Of a stretch of DNA of 64,000 nucleotides, positions 20,290-30,127 are shown piece by piece. Made by a program: the position numbers and the translations under genes. How positions within the stretch are numbered: the stretch's first letter is position 1; each line of letters opens with the position of its first letter. The DNA is from JABCPO02 sp963546185. Lineage in GTDB: Bacteria; Bacillota; Clostridia; TANB77; CAG-508. The stretch lies in the NCBI GenBank assembly GCA_963546185.1, contig CAUULU010000001.1, positions 1 through 64,000 on the forward strand. The letters run 5' to 3'. Under the pieces are notes generated by a model. The model worked only from the letters and a program-made list of their open reading frames with translations, made no database searches and was not told the origin of the DNA.

Positions 20290-21237
20290 TTATTTATCTT
20301 CTTTTTTAAATTCTAATCCTAATTCTTCAACCTTATTAACTATTTCTTCTAATGATTTAGCTCCTAGATTTTTAAATTTCTTCACTTCTTCTTTAGTGTA
20401 TGAAATTAAATCTCTAACTGTTTTTATTTCTTTAATTTTTAAACAATTCATAGGTCTCTTACTAAAGTTTAAATCTTCAACTTTTGTATCTAAAATTTCT
20501 AAATCTTCTTCTTTTTTAGGTTCTAACATAACTTGTACTTTTTTAACAATTTCTGTTAGATCTATAAATAGTTCTAAGTGGCTTGACATTATCTTAGCTG
20601 CTAAACTAATTGATTCTTCTGTTGTTAAGCTACCATCTGTCCAAACTTCTAACACTAATCTATCATAGTCTGTTCTATCACCAACTCTTGTATTTTCTAT
20701 AACATAGTTAACTTTTTTAACTGGTGTAAAGATTGAATCTATTGCTATATAATTTATATCTTCATTTTCCTTCTTATTTCTATCTACTGTATTATATCCT
20801 CTACCTTTTTCTACAGTAATTTCCATTACAAGGTTTGCTCCTTCTGAAGCTGTTGCAATTAATTGATCCTTATTTAGTACTTCAATACCATCTACTGTTT
20901 TAATATCAGCTGCAGTTATAATCCCTGCACCTTTATGTTTTAAAGTTAGTTTTTTTGGTTCTTGTGTATCCATTTTAAATCTAATTGATTTTAAATTTAA
21001 AATTATTTCCATAACATCTTCAACTATATTTGGAATAGTAGTGAATTCATGTTGAACTCCTTCAATTTTAACCCCTGTTATTGCTGCTCCAGGTAATGAT
21101 GATAATAATACTCTTCTTAAAGCATTACCAAGTGTTATACCATATCCTCTTTCTAATGGTTCACACACAAACTTTCCATAATTATTAACTCTATCATCTA
21201 CTAAGCATTCAATATTTGGTTTTTCAAACTCTATCAT
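20290..21237 (-). CDS. rpoA: RNA polymerase alpha subunit
   Basis: 315 residues: N-terminal dimerisation domain (GYGITLGNALRRVLLSSLPGAA) and C-terminal helix-hairpin-helix domain (LGAKSLEEIVNKVEELGL) that contacts UP elements. Frame intact, no CGG codon. SD sequence at the end of the rpsD-rpoA spacer (GGGAGGA). Confidence 0.97.
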   Translation of the reverse strand: MIEFEKPNIECLVDDRVNNYGKFVCEPLERGYGITLGNALRRVLLSSLPGAAITGVKIEGVQHEFTTIPNIVEDVMEIILNLKSIRFKMDTQEPKKLTLKHKGAGIITAADIKTVDGIEVLNKDQLIATASEGANLVMEITVEKGRGYNTVDRNKKENEDINYIAIDSIFTPVKKVNYVIENTRVGDRTDYDRLVLEVWTDGSLTTEESISLAAKIMSSHLELFIDLTEIVKKVQVMLEPKKEEDLEILDTKVEDLNFSKRPMNCLKIKEIKTVRDLISYTKEEVKKFKNLGAKSLEEIVNKVEELGLEFKKEDK

Positions 21238-21341
21238 TATTCCTCCCGAACTTATAAGTTATTATTAATATATCCTCATAGTATATTAATAATACTTTTA
21301 AGCAAATTTCTATATATATTTTTAAAGTTAAGCACAAGTAC

Positions 21342-21935
21342 CTATTTTGAGTAAAGCTCAACTATTAAGTGTTCTTCGATTGGAAGATCTATTTCTTCTC
21401 TTTCTGGTAATCTTAAAACTTTTATACTTAATTCTTTTTCATTAACATCTAACCATTCTACAACTGATGCTACATGCTTTTCAGTTAAATTTAATTTTAT
21501 CATTGGATGTTCTTTTTTAGCTTCTCTTACTGCTATAACATCACCTTGTTTTACTAGGTATGATGCTATATCTGTTTTTACTCCGTTTACTTCTATTGCT
21601 CCATGTGAAATCATTTGTCTTGCTTGTGGTCTAGTTTTAGCAAAACCTGATCTAAATAATATATTGTCTAATCTACTTTCTAATATTTGAAGTAAATTTT
21701 CCCCTGTTATTCCTTTTCTTCTTGAAGCTTTTTCAAAATATCTTCTAAATTGTTTTTCACTTACATCATATATAAATTTAGCTCTTTGTTTTTCTCTTAA
21801 TTGCACACCATATTCGCTTAACTTTTTGAAAGATTTTTTAGGTTTTCTTTCAGAAGTTTTGTTTATCCCGATATATGTTGGGCTAATTCCTAAAGCTCTA
21901 CATCTTTTAAGAACTGGAACTTTAAATCTTGCCAT
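21342..21935 (-). CDS. rpsD: 30S ribosomal protein S4
   Basis: 197 residues, primary 16S binder; here without the zinc Cys cluster (MARFKVPVLKRCRALGISPT). It contains the S4 domain LESRLDNILFRSGFAKTRPQARQMISHGAI. Two CGG triplets are out of phase (AAC GGA, ATC GGG) and the frame is intact. Confidence 0.97.
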   Translation of the reverse strand: MARFKVPVLKRCRALGISPTYIGINKTSERKPKKSFKKLSEYGVQLREKQRAKFIYDVSEKQFRRYFEKASRRKGITGENLLQILESRLDNILFRSGFAKTRPQARQMISHGAIEVNGVKTDIASYLVKQGDVIAVREAKKEHPMIKLNLTEKHVASVVEWLDVNEKELSIKVLRLPEREEIDLPIEEHLIVELYSK

Positions 21936-22025
21936 GTTTCTCTCCTTTTCTTATATTTTCATTATAATTATCTATTTACTTTAATTAAATTTTATTATTT
22001 TACTTGAAATTACACAGTCACCAAA

Positions 22026-22418
22026 CTATGGTCTTCTTCTTTTTGGTGGTCTACATCCATTATGTGGAATTGGTGTAACATCTTTAATACTTGTTATTTC
22101 TAATCCTGCAGTTGCAATTGATCTAATTGCTGTTTCTCTACCTGAACCTGGTCCTTTTATAAATACTGCTACTGATTTTAATCCCATATCTGCTGCTTTT
22201 TTAGCTGCTGCTTCTGCTGCTTCTCCAGCTGCAAATGGTGTACTTTTTCTTGAACCTTTAAATCCTAAGTCACCAGCACTTGCCCAAGTTATTACATTTC
22301 CAGCTTTATCTGTAATTGTAACTATTGTATTGTTAAAACTTGCATGTATATGTGCTGCTCCTGCATCAAAAGTTAATTTCTTTTTTCTAGTTGCTTTTTT
22401 CTTTGCTACCTTAGCCAT
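22026..22418 (-). CDS. rpsK: 30S ribosomal protein S11
   Basis: 130 residues, platform protein. Diagnostic text HASFNNTIVTITD and VKDVTPIPHNGCRPPKRRR-type C-terminus. Lies between rpsM and rpsD as in other Bacillota. Confidence 0.97.
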   Translation of the reverse strand: MAKVAKKKATRKKKLTFDAGAAHIHASFNNTIVTITDKAGNVITWASAGDLGFKGSRKSTPFAAGEAAEAAAKKAADMGLKSVAVFIKGPGSGRETAIRSIATAGLEITSIKDVTPIPHNGCRPPKRRRP

Positions 22419-22453
22419 TACTTACTTTTCCTCCTATATTACTATATTAGTGC

Positions 22454-22822
22454 TTATTTCTTTTTAGATCTACTTACAACTTTTTTAGGTCCTTTTCTAG
22501 TACGAGCATTTGTCTTAGTTCTTTGACCTCTAACAGGTAAGCCTCTTCTATGTCTTAATCCTCTGTAGCATCCTATTTCTTTTAATCTCTTTATATCAAG
22601 TGCTACTTCACGTCTTAAATCACCTTCTACAGTGTAATTAGTTATTTCTTTTCTTATTTCATTAACTTGTTCATCAGTTAAATCTTTTACCCTAGTATCT
22701 GGATTAATATTCACTTTTTTTAATATCTTGTTTGATAATGTTTTACCAATCCCATAGATATATGTTAATGATATTTCCACTCTTTTTTCTCTAGGTATAT
22801 CTACTCCCGCTATACGAGCCAT
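22454..22822 (-). CDS. rpsM: 30S ribosomal protein S13
   Basis: 122 residues, head protein contacting tRNA and the 50S subunit. ARIAGVDIPREKRVEISLTYIYGIG and the basic tail GLPVRGQRTKTNARTRKG are diagnostic. One CGG is out of phase (GCG GGA). Confidence 0.97.
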   Translation of the reverse strand: MARIAGVDIPREKRVEISLTYIYGIGKTLSNKILKKVNINPDTRVKDLTDEQVNEIRKEITNYTVEGDLRREVALDIKRLKEIGCYRGLRHRRGLPVRGQRTKTNARTRKGPKKVVSRSKKK

Positions 22823-23049
22823 AAATTTAATCCTCCATTTTTATAATTAAAATTTATTTTATTTTTCTTTTTAAGTATATATCATCTAAAATCAATTTGA
22901 AATGTAGAAAATATATAGACAAATAACAAAGGATGAGGTTCTCTCTTATTTATCTACATAAGTCCTAGTACCGACTTTAAACATATATTTACATATACAA
23001 GTCCTAGCCGCAAACTGTATATTCCTAAAATCAATTTATTCTTTTGTTA
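22823..23049. other. Intergenic spacer rpmJ-rpsM with short repeats
   Basis: 227 bases without a gene. It contains two copies of AAGTCCTAG (22957 and 23000 regions) and an inverted AAGTC...GACTT pair around 22959-22978, with two non-coding CCG triplets. This could be an RNA structure in the operon, but I recognise no known leader. Confidence 0.3.
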
Positions 23050-23163
23050 TTATCCTTGTCTTTGTTTGTGTTTTGGGTTATCACATATAACTCTTACAAC
23101 ACCTTTTCTTTTTATAACCTTACATTTATCACACATTGGTTTTACTGATGGTCTTACTTTCAT
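23050..23163 (-). CDS. rpmJ: 50S ribosomal protein L36
   Basis: 37 residues: MKVRPSVKPMCDKCKVIKRK, ending NPKHKQRQG. The C-x2-C...C...H zinc ligands are present (zinc-type L36). ATG at 23163 with AGGAGG upstream. It lies between infA and rpsM, the standard place. Confidence 0.95.
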   Translation of the reverse strand: MKVRPSVKPMCDKCKVIKRKGVVRVICDNPKHKQRQG

Positions 23164-23173
23164 TTTTTTCCTC

Positions 23174-23446
23174 CTATTTTCCTCTCCAAATTATACGACC
23201 TCTATTTAAGTCATATGGTGAGATTTCTAGTTTTACTTTATCTCCTGGTAATATTTTAATATAATGCATTCTTAATTTACCAGATATATGTGCAAGCAGT
23301 TCATGTCCATTATCAAGTCTTACTTTAAAAGTAGTATTTGGTAATGTTTCAATCACTGTACCTTCTAACTCTATTAGTTCTTCTTTTGGCACTTTATCCC
23401 CCATTTTTTTGTATTTTTTTAATAGCTTTCTTTTTAAAAAAGCCAT
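23174..23446 (-). CDS. infA: Translation initiation factor IF-1
   Basis: S1-like OB protein binding the 30S A site. The core LIELEGTVIETLPNTTFKV, then HELLAHISGKLRMHYIKILPGDKV, is typical. With the ATG at 23446 it has about 18 extra basic N-terminal residues compared with the usual 72; an internal ATG (MGDKVPKEEL) would give the normal size. Neither start has a clear SD, so the start is unsettled. Confidence 0.93.
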   Translation of the reverse strand: MAFLKRKLLKKYKKMGDKVPKEELIELEGTVIETLPNTTFKVRLDNGHELLAHISGKLRMHYIKILPGDKVKLEISPYDLNRGRIIWRGK

Positions 23447-23481
23447 TAAATTACTTCTATCATGATACCATTTTTTCCCTT

Positions 23482-24254
23482 TTAAGTCAATATTTCTGGT
23501 TCATTATCTGTTATTAAAATAGTATTTTCATAATGTGCTGACATTTTTCCATCTAAAGTTACAACAGTCCATCCGGTCTTTATCATTATCAAGGATTTCT
23601 GCTGAGCCTTCTACAACCATTGGTTCTACTGCAAGTGTCATTCCCTTTTGTAATCTTGGCCCTATTCCTTTTCTTCCATAATTAGGCACACCTGGATCTT
23701 CATGCATACTTTTTCCGTATTCCATGTCCTTGATATTCTTGTATAACATCAAATCCATTTTTCTGAACATAGCTTTCTATAGCATGTGATATGTCACCTA
23801 TCCTATATCCAACTTTTGCAAATTTTATTCCTTCATAAAATGCATTTCTTGTAACTTCTAGTAACTTTTTAGTACTTTTGTTTACATTTTGTCCTACTTC
23901 ATATGTTCTTGCCATATCTACATGATATCCATCTTTTTCTATAACTAAATCTATAGTTACAATATCTCCATCTTTTAATATCACTTTTTTAGATGGCACT
24001 CCATGGATTATTTGTTCATTTACAGAAATACATGCATGTCCTGGAAATGCTGGCTTTCCTTTATGAAAATTTGGATAATTATATTCTGCTGATCTTGCTC
24101 CATTTTTTTCTATTATATTTTTAATCAAATTATTTAATTCCCATGTAGAAATACCGGGCTTAATAAATCCTTTAACTTCTTTTTGAATTTCTTTCATTAT
24201 CTTCCCGTTATTTCTCATGATATTAATTTCTTTTTCTGATTTTATTTCAATCAT
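23482..24254 (-). CDS. map: Methionine aminopeptidase type I, two +1 shifts
   Basis: Removes the initiator Met from nascent chains; dinuclear metal enzyme. GHACISVNEQIIHGVPS, DGDIVTIDLVIEKDGYHVDMA and LAVEPMVVEGS supply the ligands. Shifts occur at CGG 23715-23717 (ATA CGG A), which restores GHGIGKSMHEDP with a ligand His, and at 23573-23575 (GAC CGG A), which restores DGWTVVTLDGK near the C-terminus. Two out-of-phase CGGs (CCC GGT, AAC GGG) do not break the frame. Length minus two is 257 codons. It overlaps the end of adk by 8 bases. Confidence 0.95.
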
Positions 24255-24915
24255 TCTTTTTACCTTCTATATACCAAACTATTTCTTTTAATAAGTCTTT
24301 ACTTGTCTTATTAAGTGAACTTGTTGCATTTACTGTAAATAGTTTTCCTGTCTTCTTATAATAGTCTACAAGTTCAAATGTTTTTGAATAATATTCTTTT
24401 AATCTTTCTACAATCTTTTCTTCTGTATCATCTTTTCTTTTTATCAAAGGAGTATCACATTTATCACAGATACCATCTGTTATAGGTATTGCTGTTTTTA
24501 GATTATATACTGATTTACATTTTGGACATACAATCCTATTTTTAATTCTTTCTATTATTTCTCTTTCTGGTGTTTCCAAATTTATAACAGCAGTTATATT
24601 TTTCTTAATCTTTTTAAGTAGATTATAGAATCCATCTGCTTGTTCTTTTGTTCTTGGAAATCCATCTAAGATAAATCCATCATTACAATCTATAAGTTTT
24701 AATCTTGTTTCAACAATCTTAAACATAAAATCATCTGGAATAAGTAAACCTGATTCCATATATTCTTTTAGAAGTTCTGCATCTTTATCATTTCTTCTTA
24801 TAGCATCTCTTAATATATCACCTGTTGAAATATGTGGTATATCATAATATTGTGATAATAATGTACTTAAAGTACCTTTACCAGTTCCTGGTGCTCCTAA
24901 CATAATTATAACCAT
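24247..24915 (-). CDS. adk: Adenylate kinase with zinc lid
   Basis: AMP + ATP = 2 ADP. P-loop GAPGTGKGT, HISTGDILRDAI, LDGFPRTKEQAD and a lid with two C-x2-C pairs (CPKC, CDKC) typical of Gram-positive zinc-binding enzymes. 222 residues; frame intact without CGG. Between secY and map as usual. Confidence 0.97.
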   Translation of the reverse strand: MVIIMLGAPGTGKGTLSTLLSQYYDIPHISTGDILRDAIRRNDKDAELLKEYMESGLLIPDDFMFKIVETRLKLIDCNDGFILDGFPRTKEQADGFYNLLKKIKKNITAVINLETPEREIIERIKNRIVCPKCKSVYNLKTAIPITDGICDKCDTPLIKRKDDTEEKIVERLKEYYSKTFELVDYYKKTGKLFTVNATSSLNKTSKDLLKEIVWYIEGKKND

Positions 24916-25019
24916 TTGTTTCCTCCTTTGTATTTTGGATATAAATTTACTTTAGCAAGTAGATAAAATCCACCTATTTTAAAGATTTTACACTACTTGC
25001 ATAAGTCATTTAATATTTA

Positions 25020-26349
25020 TTACTCTAAAAATCCCTTATAATGTTTTAACATTAATTGTGATTCTAGTTGTTGTACTGTTTCTATAGCAACCCCAACAAT
25101 AATTAATATTGATGTACCTCCAAAACCTATACTTATTGAAGTAAAGGCATTTGCAAGTATTGGTGCAATTGCTATAAAACATAGGAATAGTGCTCCAAAT
25201 CCTGTTAATTTTATTACAACATTACTTAAAAAGTCTGTTGTTGGTTTTCCTGCTCTTATTCCTGGTATATATCCACCATTTTGTCTTATATTCATAGCTA
25301 TTTCTGCTGGATTAAATACTGCAAGTGTATAGAAGAATGTAAATCCTACTATTAGTATCATATATAATACTGCATGTCCTACAAGTGCCCAAATGTTTGC
25401 ATTTGATAATGATGTTGCAACACTTATGCTATATAACCAATCAGCAAATGATCCTGTTCCAATTTGTCCTGAAAAGAAAATTTGAATTATCATTGCTGGA
25501 AAAGCCATAAATGATGATGCAAATATTATTGGCATAACACCTGCCATTACTGGCTTAATTGGTATAAATGTATTTTGCCCTCCATACATCTTTCTTCCAA
25601 CGATTTTTCTTGAATATTGTACTGGTATTTTTCTTTCTGCTATATGTACATATACTACTGCAATTATTAATACCATTATACCTATTATAATTGCTATAGA
25701 TGTTATCATATTTTGAACATTAATTTGTCCTGCAGAAGATGTTACTCCGAGATACAAGTCTAATAACTGAATTTGGTAATGATGCTACAATCCCTGCAAA
25801 TATTAGCATTGAAATTCCGTTACCAATACCATTTTTTGTAATTTTTTCTCCTAGCCATACTAAGAATGCAGTACCAGCTAAAAATGACATTACAACTGTA
25901 ATACCTGTCATCCATCCTGGGTTTACAAATAATCCTTGTCTACTATATGCAATATATAGTCCTGCTCCTTGTATTAATGCTAGTATAAAAGTTATTATTT
26001 TTGTATATCTGTTTATTTTTTGTTTTCCTTGTTCTCCACCTTCTTTCATCATCATTTCTAGTGATGGTAATAACATACCTAATAATTGTACTATAATTGA
26101 TGCTGAAATATATGGACTTATTGACATTGCAAAAACTGATAGTCTTGCAAAAGCTCCACCTGTTATTAAGTTAATCATACCTAAAAGTCCATTATTAGCT
26201 GTATTCATAACTCCATCAAGTCTCGCAAAATTTACAAATGGTACGCTTACATGAGTCCCAAATCTAAAGATTATTAATAATAATATTGTAAATAATAATC
26301 TTTTTCTAACTTCTGGAACCTTCCACGCGTTTATAATAGTCTTAAACAA
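25020..26349 (-). CDS. secY: Protein translocase subunit SecY, one +1 shift
   Basis: Ten-helix pore of the Sec channel. Helix 1 LLFTILLLIIFRFGTHVSVP, plug and ISPYISASIIVQLL, KNGIGNGISMLIFAGI, and in the second part GGYIPGIRAGKPT. The two halves join at CGG 25747-25749 (TCT CGG A): zero frame reads LVSRSNIF and stops, while +1 gives LVSGVTSSAGQIN in the periplasmic loop before helix 5. An out-of-phase CGG (AAC GGA) causes no break. Length minus one is 443 codons. The start abuts the rplO stop. Confidence 0.96.
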
Positions 26350-26787
26350 TTAGATCACCTCTATCTTTCCTCCAGCTGCAACTATTGCTTCTGCAGCTTT
26401 CTTTGTGAATCTGCTTGCTTTAACACTAAGTTTTTTGTCTAATTTACCTGTTGCTAATATTACTATTCCATCTTTTTCTTTTGAAATAATTCCATCAGCT
26501 ATTAGAGTCTTAGCATCTACTTCTTCGACTGTAGATAAGTTTAACATATTTAGTGTAACTTCTTGCATATCTTTATTGAAAGGAATATTCTTAAATCCTC
26601 TTTTTGGTAATCTTCTGAATAATGGAGTTTGTCCACCTTCAAAACCTGGTCTTACTCCTCCACCTGATCTTGCTTTTTGTCCTTTATGTCCTTTACCTGA
26701 AGTCTTTCCTAGTCCTGAACCAGTTCCACGACCAACTCTTTTTCTGGCCATTTTTTTTACTGCTGGCTTTAAATTGCCTAATTCCAT
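26350..26787 (-). CDS. rplO: 50S ribosomal protein L15
   Basis: 145 residues. N-terminal Gly/Arg-rich RVGRGTGSGLGKTSGKGHKG is diagnostic. The gene that normally precedes it, rpmD (L30), is absent: only 32 bases separate it from rpsE. Confidence 0.96.
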   Translation of the reverse strand: MELGNLKPAVKKMARKRVGRGTGSGLGKTSGKGHKGQKARSGGGVRPGFEGGQTPLFRRLPKRGFKNIPFNKDMQEVTLNMLNLSTVEEVDAKTLIADGIISKEKDGIVILATGKLDKKLSVKASRFTKKAAEAIVAAGGKIEVI

Positions 26788-26819
26788 ACTGACCTCCCTC
26801 TTTATTTACTTAATTTATA

Positions 26820-27299
26820 TTATAATATTTCATCTGTTGATTTGTTTCTCATAGCTGCAACTTCTTCAATTGTTTTCATTTTTGATAATGCATCTATTGT
26901 CGCATTTACAACATTTCTTGGATTGTTTGTTCCTATTATTTTAGCTTTAGCATCTCTGTATCCTGCAAGTTCTAATACCGCTCTTGCTCCTCCACCTGCT
27001 ATAACCCCTGAACCTTCTTTACCTGGTTTAACTAAAACTTTAGCTGCACCAAATTTACCTAAGTATTCATGTGGTACTGTTGTACCAACTATAGGAACTT
27101 TTACTATATTCTTTTTAGCACTGTCGATTGCTTTTTTTATAGCATCTGGAACTTCTGCTGCTTTACCTGTTCCAACACCGATATGCCCGTTTTCGTCACC
27201 TACAACTACAACTGCTGAAAATCTAAAGTTTCTACCACCTTTAACAACTTTCGCAACTCTAGCAATATCAACTACTCTTTCTTTTAATTCTACTTCCAT
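26820..27299 (-). CDS. rpsE: 30S ribosomal protein S5
   Basis: 159 residues with the dsRNA-like fold: ELKERVVDIARVAKVVKGGR and GVIAGGGARAVLELAG. Three CGG triplets are out of phase (GCG GTA, ATC GGT, AAC GGG), frame intact. Confidence 0.97.
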   Translation of the reverse strand: MEVELKERVVDIARVAKVVKGGRNFRFSAVVVVGDENGHIGVGTGKAAEVPDAIKKAIDSAKKNIVKVPIVGTTVPHEYLGKFGAAKVLVKPGKEGSGVIAGGGARAVLELAGYRDAKAKIIGTNNPRNVVNATIDALSKMKTIEEVAAMRNKSTDEIL

Positions 27300-27329
27300 G
27301 AATTAATTATTCCTCCTTGCTTTGGTTTT

Positions 27330-27722
27330 TTAGAATTTTAATCCTTCTTCTCTTGCTGAATCAGCAATTTGTTTAACAACACCATGGTATAAGTGTCCTG
27401 ATCTATCAAAAACTACTTCTTCTATTTTAACTACTTTAGCTCTTTTAGCTATTAATTTTCCTATTTCTTTTCCAGCTTCTATATTAGATGCTTTTACTGG
27501 AAAATCTTTTTCCATAGTTGAAGCAGATGCAATTGTAACTCCATTTTGATCATCAATTAATTGAACAAATAAGTTTTTGTTGCTCTTTGATACACACATT
27601 CTTGGTCTTGTTGGTGTTCCTGAAATTTTTCCACGAACTCTTCTTTTTCTACGTTCTCTTGACTTGTTTTTATCAAATGCGTTAATCATTCCTTTTGTCT
27701 CCCTTCTGGCCTTAAAAGGCAT
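27330..27722 (-). CDS. rplR: 50S ribosomal protein L18
   Basis: 5S rRNA binder, 130 residues. RVRGKISGTPTRPRMCVSKSN and FDRSGHLYHGVVKQIADSARE-type C-terminus are diagnostic. The N-terminus carries about 10 more residues than usual. Confidence 0.96.
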   Translation of the reverse strand: MPFKARRETKGMINAFDKNKSRERRKRRVRGKISGTPTRPRMCVSKSNKNLFVQLIDDQNGVTIASASTMEKDFPVKASNIEAGKEIGKLIAKRAKVVKIEEVVFDRSGHLYHGVVKQIADSAREEGLKF

Positions 27723-27781
27723 ATATAATTCCTTGCTTTAAGGGATTATATATACCCTTTAAAGCACATTACTTAAAGTTA

Positions 27782-28318
27782 CTATTTACCTGATTTACCT
27801 TCTTTTCTTCTGATTACTTCATAATCATATTTAATTCCCTTACCTCTATATACTTCTGGTGGTCTCTTTTCTCTTATATTTGCTGCTGTTTGTCCAACTA
27901 ATTGTTTATTGATTCCTCTTACAATTATTTTCCCTGCGTCTGGTACATCAAAAGTTATTCCTTTTGGTGCATCAAATTCTACTGGGTGTGAATAACCTAA
28001 TGATAATAATAAGTTTTCACCTTGTTTTTGAACTTTATATCCAACACCATTTATTTCAAGAGTTTTTGTAAATTCATTTACAACACCTTCAATCATATTG
28101 TTTATAAGGGTTCTTGTTAACCCATATAGTCCTCTTGTTACTTTGTTATCAACTGCTTTAGTTACTATAAGTTCATTATTTTCTTGTTTTACAATTATAT
28201 TTTCTGATATAGTTGTTTCTAATTGACCTTTTGGTCCTTTAACTGTAACTAAATTTTTTTCTAACTTAACTTCAACACCTGCTGGTACTACTATAGGTTT
28301 TTTCCCTATTCTTGACAT
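27782..28318 (-). CDS. rplF: 50S ribosomal protein L6
   Basis: 178 residues: SRIGKKPIVVPAGVEVKL, GYKVQKQGENLLLSLGYSHP, and the C-terminal RPPEVYRGKGIKY. Two similar domains as in the family. No CGG. Confidence 0.97.
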   Translation of the reverse strand: MSRIGKKPIVVPAGVEVKLEKNLVTVKGPKGQLETTISENIIVKQENNELIVTKAVDNKVTRGLYGLTRTLINNMIEGVVNEFTKTLEINGVGYKVQKQGENLLLSLGYSHPVEFDAPKGITFDVPDAGKIIVRGINKQLVGQTAANIREKRPPEVYRGKGIKYDYEVIRRKEGKSGK

Positions 28319-28476
28319 ATAGTCCTCCTTAATTTAGTGTACTCTATTTTATTTAAATTATACTCAATTTTACTAATTCAATAGTTTTTAATTTCTATAA
28401 TTACTATTATCTATCTTTTAAATCTTGCTTAGATGTATAAGCTATATATCTATATAATATACTTTTTAAATTGATA

Positions 28477-28869
28477 TTACCAGATATATGCTATTACTTC
28501 TCCACCTAATCCTATTTCTCTTGCTTTCTTATCTGTTACTAATCCCTTAGAAGTTGATACTAAAGCTATTCCTAATCCATTTAATACTTTTGGAAGTTCA
28601 TCTTTTTTAGCATAGATTCTATGACCTGGTTTACTTATTTTTCTTAATCCAGAAATTACTCTTCCACCTTTTTCGTCATATTTTAATTCTACTTTTAAAA
28701 CAGGTTGTACTTCATTTTCTTCTATATTAAATGATTTTATATATCCTTCTTCTAATAATACTTCAGCTATTGCCTTTTTCATATTTGAAGATGGTATTTC
28801 TACAGTTTTAAATTTCGCCTTATTTGCATTTCTAATTCTTGTTAGCATATCTGCAATTGGATCTGTCAT
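28477..28869 (-). CDS. rpsH: 30S ribosomal protein S8
   Basis: 130 residues: TDPIADMLTRIRNANKAK and the C-terminal STSKGLVTDKKARE. A 158-base AT-rich spacer without an evident gene separates it from rplF. Confidence 0.97.
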   Translation of the reverse strand: MTDPIADMLTRIRNANKAKFKTVEIPSSNMKKAIAEVLLEEGYIKSFNIEENEVQPVLKVELKYDEKGGRVISGLRKISKPGHRIYAKKDELPKVLNGLGIALVSTSKGLVTDKKAREIGLGGEVIAYIW

Positions 28870-28892
28870 TTTGGCCTCCTTATCTTAAATTT

Positions 28893-29078
28893 TTACCAAC
28901 TTGATTTTTTTACACCAGGTATTTCACCTTTATGTGCTAATTCTCTAAAACATATACGGCAAACCCCATATTTTCTTATATATCCATGTGGTCTTCCACA
29001 TATTTGACATCTATTATATTCTCTTGTTTTAAATTTTTGTGGTTTTGCTGCTTTAATCTTTAAAGATTTCTTTGCCAT
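28893..29078 (-). CDS. rpsZ: 30S ribosomal protein S14, zinc type
   Basis: 61 residues with CQICGRPHGYIRKYGVCRIC, the two C-x2-C pairs of the zinc-binding form found in Gram-positives. Frame intact. Confidence 0.96.
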   Translation of the reverse strand: MAKKSLKIKAAKPQKFKTREYNRCQICGRPHGYIRKYGVCRICFRELAHKGEIPGVKKSSW

Positions 29079-29095
29079 TATATCCTCCTTTGATC

Positions 29096-29635
29096 TTATG
29101 ATCTGAATGGCATTCCTAATAAAGATAGTAATTCTTTTCCTTCTTCATTAGTTTTTGCTGTTGTTACAAAAGTTATATCCATTCCTCTTAATTTGTCTAC
29201 TTTGTCATATTCTATTTCAGGGAATATTAATTGTTCTTTTATTCCTATAGAATAATTTCCTCTACCATCAAATGATTTTGGTGATACTCCTCTAAAATCT
29301 CTAACTCTAGGTAATGCTAAATTTACAAATTTATATGCAAATTCATACATTTTTTGTCCTCTTAAAGTAACAGAACATCCTATTTTTGCTCCTTCTCTTA
29401 ACTTAAAGTTAGCTATTGATTTTTTAGCTTTTGTTATTATTGGTTTTTGTCCTGATATTAATGTTAATTCTTCTATTGCATTATCTAATGCTTTAGGATT
29501 ATCTTTCACATCACCAAGTCCAATATTTATAACTATTTTGTTAAGTTTTGGAACTTGCATTATTGACTCATATTCAAATTTTTTCATTAATGCTGGAACT
29601 GCTTCTTCTACATATTTTTTTCTTAAAGCTTCCAT
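29096..29635 (-). CDS. rplE: 50S ribosomal protein L5
   Basis: 179 residues: PKLNKIVINIGLGDVKDN, RDFRGVSPKSFDGRGNYSIG and ending LLGMPFRS. Binds 5S rRNA. Confidence 0.97.
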   Translation of the reverse strand: MEALRKKYVEEAVPALMKKFEYESIMQVPKLNKIVINIGLGDVKDNPKALDNAIEELTLISGQKPIITKAKKSIANFKLREGAKIGCSVTLRGQKMYEFAYKFVNLALPRVRDFRGVSPKSFDGRGNYSIGIKEQLIFPEIEYDKVDKLRGMDITFVTTAKTNEEGKELLSLLGMPFRS

Positions 29636-29772
29636 TTTAGTCTCCTTCTTAAAATATTTATTATTTTACTTACTTAATTTTCTTTTATTTCAAAGTCTTA
29701 TAAGTTTAACAAAATATTATTCATAACCCTCTATATACATATATTATATATAGATATATACATTATTTTTAA

Positions 29773-30096
29773 CTATTTTGTTTTCTTTTCTTTTAAAACT
29801 TCTCCACTTTTTTTACATACACGTACTTTTTTACCATCTACAATACTATATCCAATTCTTGTTGGTTTACCTGTCTTTGGATCTACTATCATAACTTTTG
29901 ATGCATTAAGTGGTGCTTCGAATTCTACTATTCCACCTTGATCTGCTTGGCTTCTTGGTTTAGTATGTCTTTTTCTTATATTAACACCTTTTACCACAAC
30001 TTTATTGTCTTTAGGCATTACTTTTAATACTTCTCCAGTTTTACCAGCATCTACACCTGATATTACTTGTACATTATCTCCTTTTTTAATTTTCAT
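29773..30096 (-). CDS. rplX: 50S ribosomal protein L24
   Basis: 107 residues: KOW motif KIKKGDNVQVISGVDAGKTGEV, then VKGVNIRKRHTKPR. Assembly initiator of the 50S subunit. Confidence 0.97.
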   Translation of the reverse strand: MKIKKGDNVQVISGVDAGKTGEVLKVMPKDNKVVVKGVNIRKRHTKPRSQADQGGIVEFEAPLNASKVMIVDPKTGKPTRIGYSIVDGKKVRVCKKSGEVLKEKKTK

Positions 30097-30127
30097 TTTT
30101 CACCTCTTTTAAGATTTTTTCTTCTAA

